Positions 1 through 8,423 of a stretch of 33,376 nt of DNA are shown one piece after another. Every line of letters starts with the position of its first letter. The first letter of the stretch is position 1. Where the stretch lies: contig CAJWBY010000030.1 in the NCBI GenBank assembly GCA_913020705.1, positions 1 through 33,376 of the forward strand, given 5' to 3'. Under the pieces are notes generated by a model. That model saw only the letters and a program-made list of their open reading frames with translations. It searched no databases and was not told the DNA's origin. The position numbers and the translations under genes were made by a program. The stretch is from an uncultured Colwellia sp. (GTDB lineage Bacteria > Pseudomonadota > Gammaproteobacteria > Enterobacterales > Alteromonadaceae).

Positions 1-50
1 AAAGTCCAGCTATTCTTGAACATATTTTCTAATTGTTTATTCGTTTGCAT
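1..50 (-). CDS. Possible start of a further minus-strand gene, cut by the window edge
   Basis: An ATG at 50 (minus strand) opens a frame that runs off the left edge without a stop, reading MQTNKQLENMFKNSWT. A purine-rich GGAA lies directly before the ATG. The same frame is open back to a TAG about 11 codons upstream. It would continue the minus-strand gene run and starts 71 bases after the hydrolase stop. With only 16 codons visible I cannot assign a family, and it may be a chance open frame. Confidence 0.25.
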   Translation of the reverse strand, partial: MQTNKQLENMFKNSWT

Positions 51-121
51 TTCCAATCGTTTCCAACGCTGCTTCTTCTTCTAGTCTAGGACATTATAGC
101 AACCTAGCTTTAAAAACTCGC

Positions 122-907
122 TTACCAATCTTTTATTATCTCAGTTATTATATCAGCGGTTTTATCTGGTTGTTCGAACGGAAACATATGACCACCGTTG
201 TCTATCATAGTAAGTGGTATATAATTCATTTTAGCAAATCGATTAAAATACTTTACTGGCAATATGTCTGTTTTTTCTCCATAAATCAATGCAGAAGGCA
301 CTTTAAGCTTATTTTTATACGTTTTTAAATTACAAGGAATATGCCTAAAAATATCTGCTTCAACATCAGGTGAGAACTTTAACTCAAATCTTTTATTCTT
401 TAACATCACTGCGCTGTCTACGTAATCTTGCAAGCATCGAGGATCAAAATTTTGAAATAATTTTTTATTCGCAAAATTATTAAATAATTTTGTCTCTGAG
501 GTCCAATATTTTTGCCTGTTCTTTGCTCTTCCTGCAGGTGAAACCTTATCAATCAATGGCGTTTTTTTTGCAATACTCGCAAACCAAGCTAATGGCCCTG
601 AAAATACAGGAGGATCTAACATCACGACGCCACGGAAAAGTTCAGGGTGTTGGCAAGCCGCCATAAAAGTAATAACACCACCGAAAGAATGACCGACGCA
701 TATTACTTTTTGATCTTTTTTTTTGACAAAATTGACAAGTTCATTAACTAAAAACTGCCAATTGTTATGAATAGGATAATTGTGATCATGACCATATTGT
801 TCGAGTGCAATGGTGGAATAATCGTTAGAAAATAATGACAGAAAAGTACGGTAACTTCCCGCAGGAAAGCCATTTGCATGAACGAAATTAATAACAGGTT
901 TTGACAT
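122..907 (-). CDS. Alpha/beta hydrolase
   Basis: A 261-residue soluble alpha/beta-hydrolase-fold protein. The oxyanion-loop motif HANGFPAGSY is at residues 10-19, the nucleophile elbow GHSFGG puts Ser74 in the active site, the acid is probably the Asp in GEKTDILP (about residue 214), and the catalytic His is in GGHMFPFE near the C-terminus. No signal peptide is visible, so it should be cytoplasmic. It is the last complete gene of the minus-strand run, 134 bases after the preceding hydrolase and separated from it by a hairpin, so it may have its own promoter. No good ribosome binding site precedes the ATG. The substrate is unknown; esterase or lactonase activity is the generic expectation. Confidence 0.85.
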   Translation of the reverse strand: MSKPVINFVHANGFPAGSYRTFLSLFSNDYSTIALEQYGHDHNYPIHNNWQFLVNELVNFVKKKDQKVICVGHSFGGVITFMAACQHPELFRGVVMLDPPVFSGPLAWFASIAKKTPLIDKVSPAGRAKNRQKYWTSETKLFNNFANKKLFQNFDPRCLQDYVDSAVMLKNKRFELKFSPDVEADIFRHIPCNLKTYKNKLKVPSALIYGEKTDILPVKYFNRFAKMNYIPLTMIDNGGHMFPFEQPDKTADIITEIIKDW

Positions 908-993
908 GTAAGTTTTATGTGCCTAATAATTAGTTATTTGAAATTATAGACTTTCAGTTTATTGCTAAAAGGCTAGTGGTTGTGTGTTTTACG

Positions 994-1031
994 TTAATGA
1001 AGGCTTATTGCAATGATTAAGTCTTCATTAA
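994..1031. terminator. Long hairpin between two hydrolase genes
   Basis: Inverted arms at 994-1007 and 1018-1031 (TTAATGAAGGCTTA and TAAGTCTTCATTAA) pair over 14 positions with one G-T wobble, around a 10-base loop. It lies 10 bases past the stop of the minus-strand hydrolase at 1042-1938, where a terminator would be expected. Neither strand has a good T-run after the stem, so it may instead stabilise the 3' end or only weaken readthrough. Confidence 0.45.
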
Positions 1032-1041
1032 GGGGAAAAGG

Positions 1042-1938
1042 TTAAAGGTAACGACCAAAAAATTCGGTCACGCTCGTATCAGCTTTCTCATTGTCAAGTT
1101 GCCATAATCGAGTATGTTCACCATTTTCAGCTTCCCAGAATTGCTTAGGTTCTTTAGCGACTTCAAACAAACGTTGTCCATGTTTGAAATCTACCGTTTT
1201 ATCTGCCGTACCATGCATGATGTATACAGGTCTTGGAGATATCTGAGCAATGTATTTATCAGGGTTGATTTCATCGATGTCTAAGTCGCCGCGCCATGCA
1301 AAGAATTTCGCCACCATCGGCATTAATGGATAACGAGGTAACCCATAGAGCACTTGTGCTTGTTCGGCTAATACATCCATTGAATTTGCGTAACTTCCAC
1401 TAAATATACCCGCTTTGATGCGAGGATCTTTTGCCATAACAATGATACTTGTAGCCGCTCCCATGGAGAATCCCATTACTCCTATCGACGTTATGTTTTT
1501 TTCATCAGTTAAATAATCTAAAGCAGCGATAACATCTTTTTTCTCGTGATAACTCATTGTAGAAATAATATCTCGATGCTGACGAGGATGACGCATATCT
1601 ATTGCTAATACATTGAAACCTGCAGCAACAATAGCTTTAGCATAACGCATACCTTCAGTTCGGTCGGCTGTTCTGCCATGCACAAGTAAAACGGCTTTAT
1701 TGGTCTTGTTATTACTCGCTGGCATATACCAAGCGGGTAATGTTAATCCGTCGCTGGTTTTGAATGTCACATCTTCATAAGCAAGGCCTTGTTCATTAGG
1801 TTCACCACAAAAAACAAAACGCTCAACCTTACATTCTGTAATAGGTAACATCAATATTTGGGTCGAAAAGTACCATGCACTACTAAAGTAAATACATGAA
1901 ACTAAAAAAAGGATGAATAGAGAGAGTTTTTTTATCAT
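1042..1938 (-). CDS. Membrane-anchored or lipoprotein alpha/beta hydrolase (prolyl-oligopeptidase-like fold)
   Basis: A 298-residue hydrolase with an N-terminal export signal: basic MIKK, a hydrophobic stretch at residues 5-13, and LVSC at 12-15, which fits a lipobox with Cys15 as the lipidated residue. An uncleaved anchor is the alternative. The body has the HGRTADR oxyanion region near residue 88, nucleophile elbow GFSMG with Ser158, the acid Asp in HGTADKTVD and the His in NGEHTRLW. It therefore probably acts at the periplasmic face on esters or small peptides. It sits 64 bases behind the dienoyl-CoA isomerase gene on the same strand and is followed by a hairpin. Confidence 0.8.
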   Translation of the reverse strand: MIKKLSLFILFLVSCIYFSSAWYFSTQILMLPITECKVERFVFCGEPNEQGLAYEDVTFKTSDGLTLPAWYMPASNNKTNKAVLLVHGRTADRTEGMRYAKAIVAAGFNVLAIDMRHPRQHRDIISTMSYHEKKDVIAALDYLTDEKNITSIGVMGFSMGAATSIIVMAKDPRIKAGIFSGSYANSMDVLAEQAQVLYGLPRYPLMPMVAKFFAWRGDLDIDEINPDKYIAQISPRPVYIMHGTADKTVDFKHGQRLFEVAKEPKQFWEAENGEHTRLWQLDNEKADTSVTEFFGRYL

Positions 1939-2002
1939 AATTTAAAAACCTAAATGTCTATAATTGCTAGGAATAGTTGGCCTAAAGTTAAGGTAAATCC
2001 AT

Positions 2003-2845
2003 TTATAAGATACTTGAATTATCTATCTTGCTTAAATCATCAAAATTCGGTTTACGTTTCTCTGCTTTAGCGGTAAATGTTTCCATCATGTCTGTTTGTG
2101 GTTGAAACATACCGCTTTGCCATACCGCCATATAATCTAAACTATCACTAATTGAATGGTCACGAGAATAATTGATCATTTCCTTACAACCTAGAACAGC
2201 TAATGGTGAACGAGCAGCGATTTCATTGGCAATAGACATTACACCTGTCATCATACTTTCGTGATCAACATAAACGTTATTAACCAAACCCGCAGATTTA
2301 GCTTCAGTCGCAAGCATTCTTCTACCTGTATAAGCGAGCTCTTTTACTAAGCCAATCGAAATTAAATTAGGTAAACGTTGAAGGGTGCCTAAATCTGCAG
2401 TCATACCGAGGTTTATTTCTTCGATACTAAAAAAGGCATCTTCAGTACAGTAACGACAATCAGCAGCACTTATCATATCTACCGCGCCGCCTATACAACC
2501 ACCTTGAATTGCCATTAATACAGGCATACGTACTTTTTCAAGTGCGTTAAAGCAGGCTTGCAGCTTTAAAACGGTGCGACGTAATTTTTCATTTTTTCGA
2601 CCAAGCTCAATATCTTCATTTTGATTAGCTTGGGTAAAGACAGCGAGATCCATGCCCGCACAAAAGTGTTTTCCTGTTGAGGATATTACAATGACACGCG
2701 CAGTGGATTCATTACTGATTTCTTCGATAATGTTTGGAAAATTCTGCCAGAAATCAACATCCATCGTGTTGAATTCATCCGGACGGTTCAATTGAATATG
2801 CGCTATATTGTTTTCAATAACTAAGGTAATACTTTTGTGTGACAT
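2003..2845 (-). CDS. Delta(3,5)-delta(2,4)-dienoyl-CoA isomerase-like crotonase
   Basis: A 280-residue crotonase-fold protein. The oxyanion-hole segments are HFCAGMDL (60-67) and QGGCIGGAVD (114-123). Region 133-158, with DAFFSIEEINLGMTAD followed by LGTLQRLP, closely resembles mammalian ECH1. Asp123, Glu143 and Asp151 have the same spacing as the ECH1 catalytic Asp176, Glu196 and Asp204 of the rat enzyme. That supports isomerisation of 3,5-dienoyl-CoA to 2,4-dienoyl-CoA, needed to beta-oxidise fatty acids with odd-position double bonds, rather than plain hydration. AGGAATAAAATC precedes the ATG, giving a good ribosome binding site. The gene is 10 bases downstream of the short crotonase, so the two are almost certainly cotranscribed. 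Confidence 0.87.
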   Translation of the reverse strand: MSHKSITLVIENNIAHIQLNRPDEFNTMDVDFWQNFPNIIEEISNESTARVIVISSTGKHFCAGMDLAVFTQANQNEDIELGRKNEKLRRTVLKLQACFNALEKVRMPVLMAIQGGCIGGAVDMISAADCRYCTEDAFFSIEEINLGMTADLGTLQRLPNLISIGLVKELAYTGRRMLATEAKSAGLVNNVYVDHESMMTGVMSIANEIAARSPLAVLGCKEMINYSRDHSISDSLDYMAVWQSGMFQPQTDMMETFTAKAEKRKPNFDDLSKIDNSSIL

Positions 2846-2855
2846 GATTTTATTC

Positions 2856-3548
2856 CTATAAGCTTAAAGTCATTGTGGAATCTACTTTAATAGCATCATC
2901 TAATGCGCTTAATATTTCTTTTCTTTCTCTTAATTTTGTACCGTGGTGCGCAGTCATATTAAGTGTTAACAATTGAGTAGCTGCAGCTTTAGCTGTATCC
3001 ATTAATTGATCAGATTCAACTACTGTGTCAAGAAAACCCGCTAATACCGCTGTTTCTGGGTCGAATAATTCAGCGTTGATCACAGAACGCGTTAAGTAAT
3101 TAATTGGCACACGATTTCTTGCTAATTCAAGCCCTGCTTGGTGCATAGTCATACCTATAGCAACTTCATTAAGTCCAAGTTTAAATGCACCTGCGCAACC
3201 TATGCGGTAATCACAACTTAGTAGTAAAAAAGCACCTTTAGCAATAGCATGGCCGGTACATGCGCCAATAATAGGAAAAGGGAATGACAACATACGACGC
3301 GTTAATGTGGAACCTGCAGTGACTAGAGCTACAGCAGAATCTGAGCTTTCTTTCATTGTTTTTAAATCATAACCCGCTGAAAATATACCGGGTTGACTTG
3401 TTAATATCACAGCAGCACTGGCAGCTTCTGCTTGGTCTAAAGCACTATTTATTTCTGTGATTACTTGATGAGAAATTGCGTTAACCTTGCCATTTTTTAA
3501 GGTAATAGTTGCAATTTTATCATTTAATTCAAAATCGATTAATTCCAT
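2856..3548 (-). CDS. Enoyl-CoA hydratase/isomerase family protein (short crotonase)
   Basis: A 230-residue crotonase, shorter than classic enoyl-CoA hydratases (about 260) but matching the length of the compact subgroup of the family. Oxyanion-hole segments are GIFSAGYDLKT (54-64) and GHAIAKGAFLL (99-109). FKLGLNEVAIGM carries a Glu at the position used for acid-base catalysis. It is cytoplasmic, with no signal. A TATAGGAAAAATC leader gives a sound ribosome binding site. It is followed 10 bases later by the dienoyl-CoA isomerase gene and preceded by the glutathione S-transferase gene with a 33-base gap, so all three should share a transcript. The precise substrate cannot be told from sequence. 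Confidence 0.85.
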   Translation of the reverse strand: MELIDFELNDKIATITLKNGKVNAISHQVITEINSALDQAEAASAAVILTSQPGIFSAGYDLKTMKESSDSAVALVTAGSTLTRRMLSFPFPIIGACTGHAIAKGAFLLLSCDYRIGCAGAFKLGLNEVAIGMTMHQAGLELARNRVPINYLTRSVINAELFDPETAVLAGFLDTVVESDQLMDTAKAAATQLLTLNMTAHHGTKLRERKEILSALDDAIKVDSTMTLSL

Positions 3549-3581
3549 GATTTTTCCTATAGTTGTGTAATTTAATTATTT

Positions 3582-4190
3582 CTAACCGAACTGTGCCGCT
3601 TTTTTATATGCTTCTCGTTGTTTAAGCACAGCAAGGTATTCTTTGATTTTTGTTTTGTTTTCTAACAACCCGAGATTTTCTGCTATTTCGAGTATCACAG
3701 CCATCATAATATCAGCAGCACTAAAAGAATCACCAGCAAAATAACGCCTTACGCTTAAAGTATTTTCTATATAAGACAAATCGAGATGCAGTTCTTTAGC
3801 GATGTAACCATCAAGTGGTTTTGTGCCATCACGCGTTTCCATTGACATTATTAAGGTTGATATTACCGGTAAACTCAACGAGCCTTCAGCAAAGTGTAAC
3901 CATTCTAGATAATGATAATATTCACTACTGTCAGCATCAGGTCTTAGTGTATTCGAAGGTGCTTGATTAAGAATATATTCCATTACCGTACCTGATTCAC
4001 ACAAGGTAACGTCTCCATCAACAATAACTGGCGCTTTGGCTAATGGGTGAATGAGTTGTAAACTTTTAGGCGCTAAATTGGTTATTGGATCGCGTTGGTG
4101 TTCAACGATATCATAGGGCATTCCTAGTTCTTCTAGTAACCAAATAACGCGTTTCGATCGTGATTTATTTAAATGGTGAATTGTGATCAT
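3582..4190 (-). CDS. Glutathione S-transferase
   Basis: A 202-residue cytosolic GST. The N-terminal thioredoxin-like domain (1-77) starts ITIHHLNKSRSKRVIWLLEELG, with Ser or Tyr-region residues near 10-12 and the glutathione-binding LAKAPVIVDG...LCESGTVMEYI loop, where the cis-Pro and Glu-Ser pair are present. The all-helical C-terminal domain follows and contains the FSAADIMMAV N-capping motif around residue 155. It would conjugate or reduce electrophiles with glutathione. It lies next to an epoxide-hydrolase-like gene, a nitroreductase and crotonases, which suggests detoxification of reactive lipid or xenobiotic intermediates. The ribosome binding site is weak (AAGG about 14 bases upstream). 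Confidence 0.88.
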   Translation of the reverse strand: MITIHHLNKSRSKRVIWLLEELGMPYDIVEHQRDPITNLAPKSLQLIHPLAKAPVIVDGDVTLCESGTVMEYILNQAPSNTLRPDADSSEYYHYLEWLHFAEGSLSLPVISTLIMSMETRDGTKPLDGYIAKELHLDLSYIENTLSVRRYFAGDSFSAADIMMAVILEIAENLGLLENKTKIKEYLAVLKQREAYKKAAQFG

Positions 4191-4232
4191 GACAATATTT
4201 TACCTTTTTATTCTTATTGAATTATATATAGA

Positions 4233-4256
4233 TGGCTTTAACCGTTATTAAAGCCA
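4233..4256. terminator. Hairpin between symporter and GST genes
   Basis: TGGCTTTAA (4233-4241) and TTAAAGCCA (4248-4256) form a perfect 9-bp stem with a 6-base loop. On the minus strand it follows the symporter stop by about 19 bases and precedes the GST start. The sequence after the stem on that strand is TCTATATATAA rather than a pure T-run, so it could be a weak terminator dividing the gene run into two transcripts, or an RNA-processing site. Confidence 0.4.
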
Positions 4257-4274
4257 CTTTTATGTTTAATGAGT

Positions 4275-5213
4275 CTAATTAGTTTTAGTCTCGATAGCCG
4301 CCGTTGAATCATCTAAATTATTTGAAAAATTTTGAGGTTTTAAGTGGTACTTCGAACGTAAAAACCGAACTAAAATACCTGCGGTAAATAACATAACCAA
4401 CGTATAAATTGCAGGCGTGAATGACATTTTATAATTCGCGAGAAGTGTTAATGCCATAAACATCGATAACGTGCTGTTTTGTAAACCTACTTCAATGGTA
4501 ACCGATGAAGTTTGAGCGGGGCTTAATCTAAACCACTTACTGGAATAATACCCTAATGCCATGGTTGAAAGGTTCAATATTAAAGAAATAGGACCCGCGG
4601 CTATAAAAGCATCAACTACAATTTCTTGCTGAATATAGGTTAAAAATATAATCAACAAAGTAAGGAACAATATACCAAATCTAGATACATTCGCCTGAGA
4701 ACTGCTGGCAAAATCGGGTGCTAATCGTTTTATCAGCATGCCTATAGCAATCGGGAAAATAGTCAATTTCATTAAACTCAGCATTGTTGCAATGATAGGT
4801 AATTTAAATTCGTTTCCTTCACCCATAAAATGTATTAATGAAAAATTTAATACCACAGGAATTGTAAAAACAGTAATAAGACTAGCAACAGCTGTCATGG
4901 TTACAGAAAGTGCGACATCACCTTTAGCTAAGTGAGAAAACATATTTGATGTAGTGCCACCAGGACAAAGTACTAATAGCATAACGCCAACGGCATATTC
5001 TGGCTCTAAAGGCATTATGGTGGCTAATGTAAAACCGATAATGGGCAAAAAGAGTAATTGATTCAATAAGCCAACTGAAACGGCTTTAGGGTATTTAAGT
5101 ACACGTTTAAAATCATTGAGAGTAAGTGATAGACCCATACCCATCATTATTAAAAAAATGCAGATAGGAACAACTTGTGTATTTACAAATGTAACTAATT
5201 CAGGACCTTCCAT
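4275..5213 (-). CDS. Bile acid:sodium symporter (BASS) family transporter
   Basis: A 312-residue inner-membrane protein with nine to ten hydrophobic segments. It has the family hallmarks: an N-terminal helix followed by MMGMGLSLTLNDFKRVLKYPK (20-40), the LCPGGTTSNMFSHLAKGDVALSVTMTAVAS segment near 80-110 (discontinuous sodium-site helix), and EVGLQNSTLSM near 240 (second sodium-binding crossing). Members import organic anions such as steroid conjugates, pantoate or keto acids with sodium; the substrate here is unknown. TGGAG lies 7 bases before the ATG. It is 81 bases behind DUF2855 on the same strand. It probably feeds the catabolic enzymes around it. Confidence 0.88.
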   Translation of the reverse strand: MEGPELVTFVNTQVVPICIFLIMMGMGLSLTLNDFKRVLKYPKAVSVGLLNQLLFLPIIGFTLATIMPLEPEYAVGVMLLVLCPGGTTSNMFSHLAKGDVALSVTMTAVASLITVFTIPVVLNFSLIHFMGEGNEFKLPIIATMLSLMKLTIFPIAIGMLIKRLAPDFASSSQANVSRFGILFLTLLIIFLTYIQQEIVVDAFIAAGPISLILNLSTMALGYYSSKWFRLSPAQTSSVTIEVGLQNSTLSMFMALTLLANYKMSFTPAIYTLVMLFTAGILVRFLRSKYHLKPQNFSNNLDDSTAAIETKTN

Positions 5214-5245
5214 TTTAACTCCAGTGTATTAGGTTATTTAGCTGT

Positions 5246-5267
5246 TCAAGATAAAGAATAATCTTGA
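5246..5267. other. Small inverted repeat in the DUF2855-symporter gap
   Basis: TCAAGAT (5246-5252) and ATCTTGA (5261-5267) form a 7-bp stem with an 8-base loop inside the 81-base gap between the DUF2855 stop and the symporter start. It could be an intercistronic RNA hairpin or a protein-binding palindrome. No T-run follows. Confidence 0.3.
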
Positions 5268-5294
5268 TTACGTAATTCTGTATTGAGAACTTTT

Positions 5295-6383
5295 TTATAA
5301 TGAAATAATGAGACCAATTGAAGCGTCTGCTTTTCCTGATAAAACATTTTGATAAATGGCGTCAATTTTGGTTTTATCTACTGTATGTTCTATGGTCATT
5401 ATTGAACGGCAAAACTCGATATAACTAAGTAAAGAGGTACCCATTTTTTTCATTGTTTCAGCGGTTCCGCATTCGATTATGCGTTTCTTTAATTGAGTTG
5501 GTGCAAAGAAAAGTACGGGTTTTGCACCTGGAAGTCGTTCTTCTGTGACAATATCATCGTGATGAGTTAAACCTACTCGACAAGAATATCGTAACTGTTC
5601 GCCAAAATGATGATGAATAGATGATAGAACGGTTTGACTGCCCGCCATATCAACAATCATTGAAGGTATATTAGCATCAAGGCTTTCAACGTCATCATAA
5701 CTAATCACTTGTTGATAACACTGTAGTGATTCAACAAAAGCTTTGTTTGCTTTAGAGGTAATACCAATAGCAGGGCGTTCACCTCTTTCTTGAATCGCAA
5801 ATGCAAGCGCAATACTGGTTTTACTTGAAGCACTGGTAATAATGTATTGTTTCGCGTCGAAATATTGATTATCAAACATGAAATCATCGATAAGCCATGC
5901 AGTTGTATACAACCCTCTAACCAGTATTTCAAAGTCTTCATTTTTAGGCTGATAAAATGGATTTTTACTGACACGTTCAAAAGAAGCATAGAAGGGAGAT
6001 AAATCATCGCGGTACGAACTCACATCAGAAAAACTGATAGGACTTACTTTTCCTGCCGAAATCTTAAAGTGTGTCGCCATTGGCATAAAGCCCCATACTC
6101 GTTCACCGACATCTACACCTTCACAATTTGAGACAATAACGTCAGCAAAACCCATTACAGGTAATCGTCCCCATTGTTCGTCTTGTACAGGAAAAAAACG
6201 CCAGTAACCTAAACTATCACCGGCAACACCATAACTGATGTTATTTGCTGTTAGAGCAAATTTATCCACTTTAAGGATAACTTCACCTTCAACAAGTTTG
6301 TCGTTGATGGGAGTTGTTGAAATCCGCGTGCTATATAATTTTGTTTTATTTACTTCAAAGATTTGGCTATTAATCACTGACAT
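5295..6383 (-). CDS. DUF2855 family protein (MDR-like)
   Basis: A 362-residue protein recognisable as DUF2855, a family distantly related to quinone-oxidoreductase-type medium-chain dehydrogenases. The N-terminal half has the GroES-like order, with VDKFALTANNISYGVAGD near residues 39-56 and a VGERVWGFMP strand-turn near 92-101. In the C-terminal half IITSASSKTSIALAFAIQERG (around 180-200) sits where a nucleotide-binding Rossmann fold would lie, but the classic GxGxxG is replaced by SASSKTS. Family function is undetermined; an NAD(P)H-dependent reductase acting on an acyl or carbonyl compound is a guess from fold and neighbours. AAGG lies 8 bases before the ATG. Same strand and likely same transcript as the flanking genes. 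Confidence 0.8.
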   Translation of the reverse strand: MSVINSQIFEVNKTKLYSTRISTTPINDKLVEGEVILKVDKFALTANNISYGVAGDSLGYWRFFPVQDEQWGRLPVMGFADVIVSNCEGVDVGERVWGFMPMATHFKISAGKVSPISFSDVSSYRDDLSPFYASFERVSKNPFYQPKNEDFEILVRGLYTTAWLIDDFMFDNQYFDAKQYIITSASSKTSIALAFAIQERGERPAIGITSKANKAFVESLQCYQQVISYDDVESLDANIPSMIVDMAGSQTVLSSIHHHFGEQLRYSCRVGLTHHDDIVTEERLPGAKPVLFFAPTQLKKRIIECGTAETMKKMGTSLLSYIEFCRSIMTIEHTVDKTKIDAIYQNVLSGKADASIGLIISL

Positions 6384-6467
6384 TGGTGGAACCTTATATT
6401 TATTATTTTTTAAGGGATTTACGCCATTAAATTGATTATTAATTTGTTATTTTATCGTTTATTTTTA

Positions 6468-7400
6468 TCAGATATTAATAAAATCTGTAATTGCCTCATT
6501 AATTTCAGGTGACTTTTCATGTGTAAGCCAATGACTGGCACCCGGGAATCGCTTTATTGAACAATCCGCTATATATTCTTCAATACCATTGAGATTTTCT
6601 TTTACAAACGCCTGATCATTTTCACCCCATAATATGAGTGTGGGTACATTAATACGAATGTTAGGTATTTTCATTTGCGAGGTGTTTTTTACGGGTCCTT
6701 CTGACTTCATATTCTGATTTTTATTGTCAGATGTTTTGGATGCTAGTTGAGGCATTGCACGATAATACTGCAACATACCTTTTACAGCATCAGGCTGTTG
6801 CCAAACTTGTCGGTATTTTTCTTTAATATTTTCGGTGAAAACATTTTCATTGTCACTCACCATCATTTTTTCACTTAGATATTGATAGTTGTTTTGTGAC
6901 AATAGCGTTTCCGCATCCTTACTAATTAAATCGTGTATATATGCACTTTTATCTCGTTGAATTGGGTTTGTAATCATTTCTCGGGTAAAAGTACTCGGAT
7001 GTGCGGCATTGATTATGATTAATTTTTCGATGAGCTGAGGATGAAAAGCAGCTAAAGGCCAAGCTATAGCACCCCCCCAATCATGCGCAACCAAGTGAAC
7101 TTTTTCAGTAGGGCTAACTGTTTTGATGAATTTAGCGATAAATTCAATTAAATTAGATATTTGATAAAATGAAACGTCTTGTGGTTTGTCGCTTAAATTA
7201 TATCCCGGTAAATCAGGCGCAATGACATAATTTTCTTTGGAAAAATAAGCTAATTGGGTCTGCCATGTCGCCCAATACTCTGGAAAACCATGCAGAAATA
7301 TAAAGGTTGAACCGCTATGGGATGCACTTGGAGTTGGACCTGCAGCAACATAATGAATGTTTACATCATTAATGAGTACATGCTTATGTTCAAGTTTCAT
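6468..7400 (-). CDS. Epoxide-hydrolase-like alpha/beta hydrolase (Asp nucleophile)
   Basis: A 310-residue alpha/beta hydrolase of the epoxide hydrolase/haloalkane dehalogenase branch. HGFPEYW (37-43) is the HGxP oxyanion motif typical of soluble epoxide hydrolases. The nucleophile elbow is HDWGG, giving Asp107 rather than Ser. The lid contains QYYRAMP, resembling the lid-tyrosine segment of epoxide hydrolases, and WGENDQAF supplies the acid and GASHWLTHE the base His. These features favour epoxide opening to diols over dehalogenation, though dehalogenases share much of this pattern. It follows the nitroreductase gene by 23 bases, so the two are cotranscribed. A central stretch (about 227-245) is polar and low complexity. 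Confidence 0.83.
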   Translation of the reverse strand: MKLEHKHVLINDVNIHYVAAGPTPSASHSGSTFIFLHGFPEYWATWQTQLAYFSKENYVIAPDLPGYNLSDKPQDVSFYQISNLIEFIAKFIKTVSPTEKVHLVAHDWGGAIAWPLAAFHPQLIEKLIIINAAHPSTFTREMITNPIQRDKSAYIHDLISKDAETLLSQNNYQYLSEKMMVSDNENVFTENIKEKYRQVWQQPDAVKGMLQYYRAMPQLASKTSDNKNQNMKSEGPVKNTSQMKIPNIRINVPTLILWGENDQAFVKENLNGIEEYIADCSIKRFPGASHWLTHEKSPEINEAITDFINI

Positions 7401-7423
7401 TGTTTAATCTTACCTATGGCGTG

Positions 7424-8086
7424 TTATTTAAAAAAGCTAACAGCATTGGTAATGTCTTCACGATCAGTTCGTGTTTTATTTACTGGTGCACTTCCATCAG
7501 CGTAACCAAATGACATGCCAAATAAGATACCTCTTTGATCGGGTATATTTAATGCCTTTTTGACGGGATCTGGAAACTGTCCTAATGCGCCTTGCATACA
7601 ATTTGATAAGCCGTGATCCGCCAATATCAACGATAACGTCTGCGCGTATATTCCTAAGTCAACTGCGCCCATAATATCAAGGTACTTATCCATAGTGAAA
7701 AAGACAACATGGGGAGCATCAAAAAATTCCCAGTTGCGTATCATCGCTAACTGACGACCTTTCTTATCTTCTCGGCTTACACCAATTGAACTATAAAGTG
7801 CATTAGCTGAGCCAAATTGACGGTCTCTATGGATACCTTCATATTTAGGTAACCAATTAAAATCAGGATTAGGAGGAGTGCCTGTCATTACCGTTTTAAT
7901 TAACTCATCCTTTAGTAAGTCTTTCTTCTGTCCTGAAACAACGTATGTTTGCCAAGGTTGAACATTACAATTTGAAGGAGCGCTTTGTGCTCGTTCAAAA
8001 ATAGCCTCTAAAAGGGCTTCCTCTACTGGAGTATCCAAATAGGCACGAACAGAATAGCGTTTTTCTAATAGGGTGGTTAATGACAT
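7424..8086 (-). CDS. Nitroreductase family FMN oxidoreductase
   Basis: A 220-residue protein of the NfsB/nitroreductase superfamily. RYSVRAYLDTPV near the N-terminus is the FMN-phosphate-binding arginine segment, RAQSAPSNCNVQPWQTYVVSG is the dimer/FMN segment, and LGIYAQTLSLILADHGL with GMSFGYADGSAPVNK forms the remaining FMN site. I start it at 8086 because AAAGGAG sits 5 bases before that ATG; a longer frame to 8152 adds 22 residues not typical of the family. It is the first gene of the minus-strand run. Family members reduce nitro groups, quinones or enones with NAD(P)H; the substrate here is not evident. Confidence 0.88.
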   Translation of the reverse strand: MSLTTLLEKRYSVRAYLDTPVEEALLEAIFERAQSAPSNCNVQPWQTYVVSGQKKDLLKDELIKTVMTGTPPNPDFNWLPKYEGIHRDRQFGSANALYSSIGVSREDKKGRQLAMIRNWEFFDAPHVVFFTMDKYLDIMGAVDLGIYAQTLSLILADHGLSNCMQGALGQFPDPVKKALNIPDQRGILFGMSFGYADGSAPVNKTRTDREDITNAVSFFK

Positions 8087-8393
8087 ACAAGCTCCTTTAC
8101 ATATGTTAAGTAGCCTCATACATTGGGGAGAATATATGAGGCTGCATTGCATCTCTGACGTTTTAAAATCAGAAGTGTTTGATAATAATCAGTTTTAATA
8201 TTAGAAAATGTTAAAGCTAATTTATCTCAATAATTTATGCTAAAGCCCATAACATTATAAAACCAATGAATAATTATAATGGCAGTCTATTCGAATTACA
8301 TATAGTTAGAGGCGTGTTTTATTTTGTTATTTTTAATGAGGCTTGAGTTTTTACTATATGAATATCGAATAGTGACAGATAAATTTAATTCAT

Positions 8394-8422
8394 TTGACTA
8401 ATTAATGACATATCGATAATAT
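8394..8422 (+). promoter_or_regulatory. Predicted sigma-70 promoter of the acyl-CoA dehydrogenase
   Basis: TTGACT (8394-8399), a 17-base spacer and TAATAT (8417-8422) give a good -35/-10 pair. Transcription should start around 8428-8430, about 70 bases before the ATG and inside the adjacent palindrome. Confidence 0.6.
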
Positions 8423-8423
8423 C

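Noticed and set aside
6468..7400. Haloalkane dehalogenase call for the Asp-nucleophile hydrolase
   Set aside because: HGFPE and the QYYRAMP lid segment fit epoxide hydrolases better; dehalogenase activity cannot be excluded but is not favoured.
8087..8152. Longer N-terminus for the nitroreductase
   Set aside because: The ATG at 8086 has a strong AAAGGAG ribosome binding site and matches the usual family start; the upstream part adds atypical sequence.
8287..8372. CTATTCGA/TCGAATAG pair as a defined regulator site
   Set aside because: The arms are 70 bases apart and match no operator I know; recorded only as a note in the intergenic entry.
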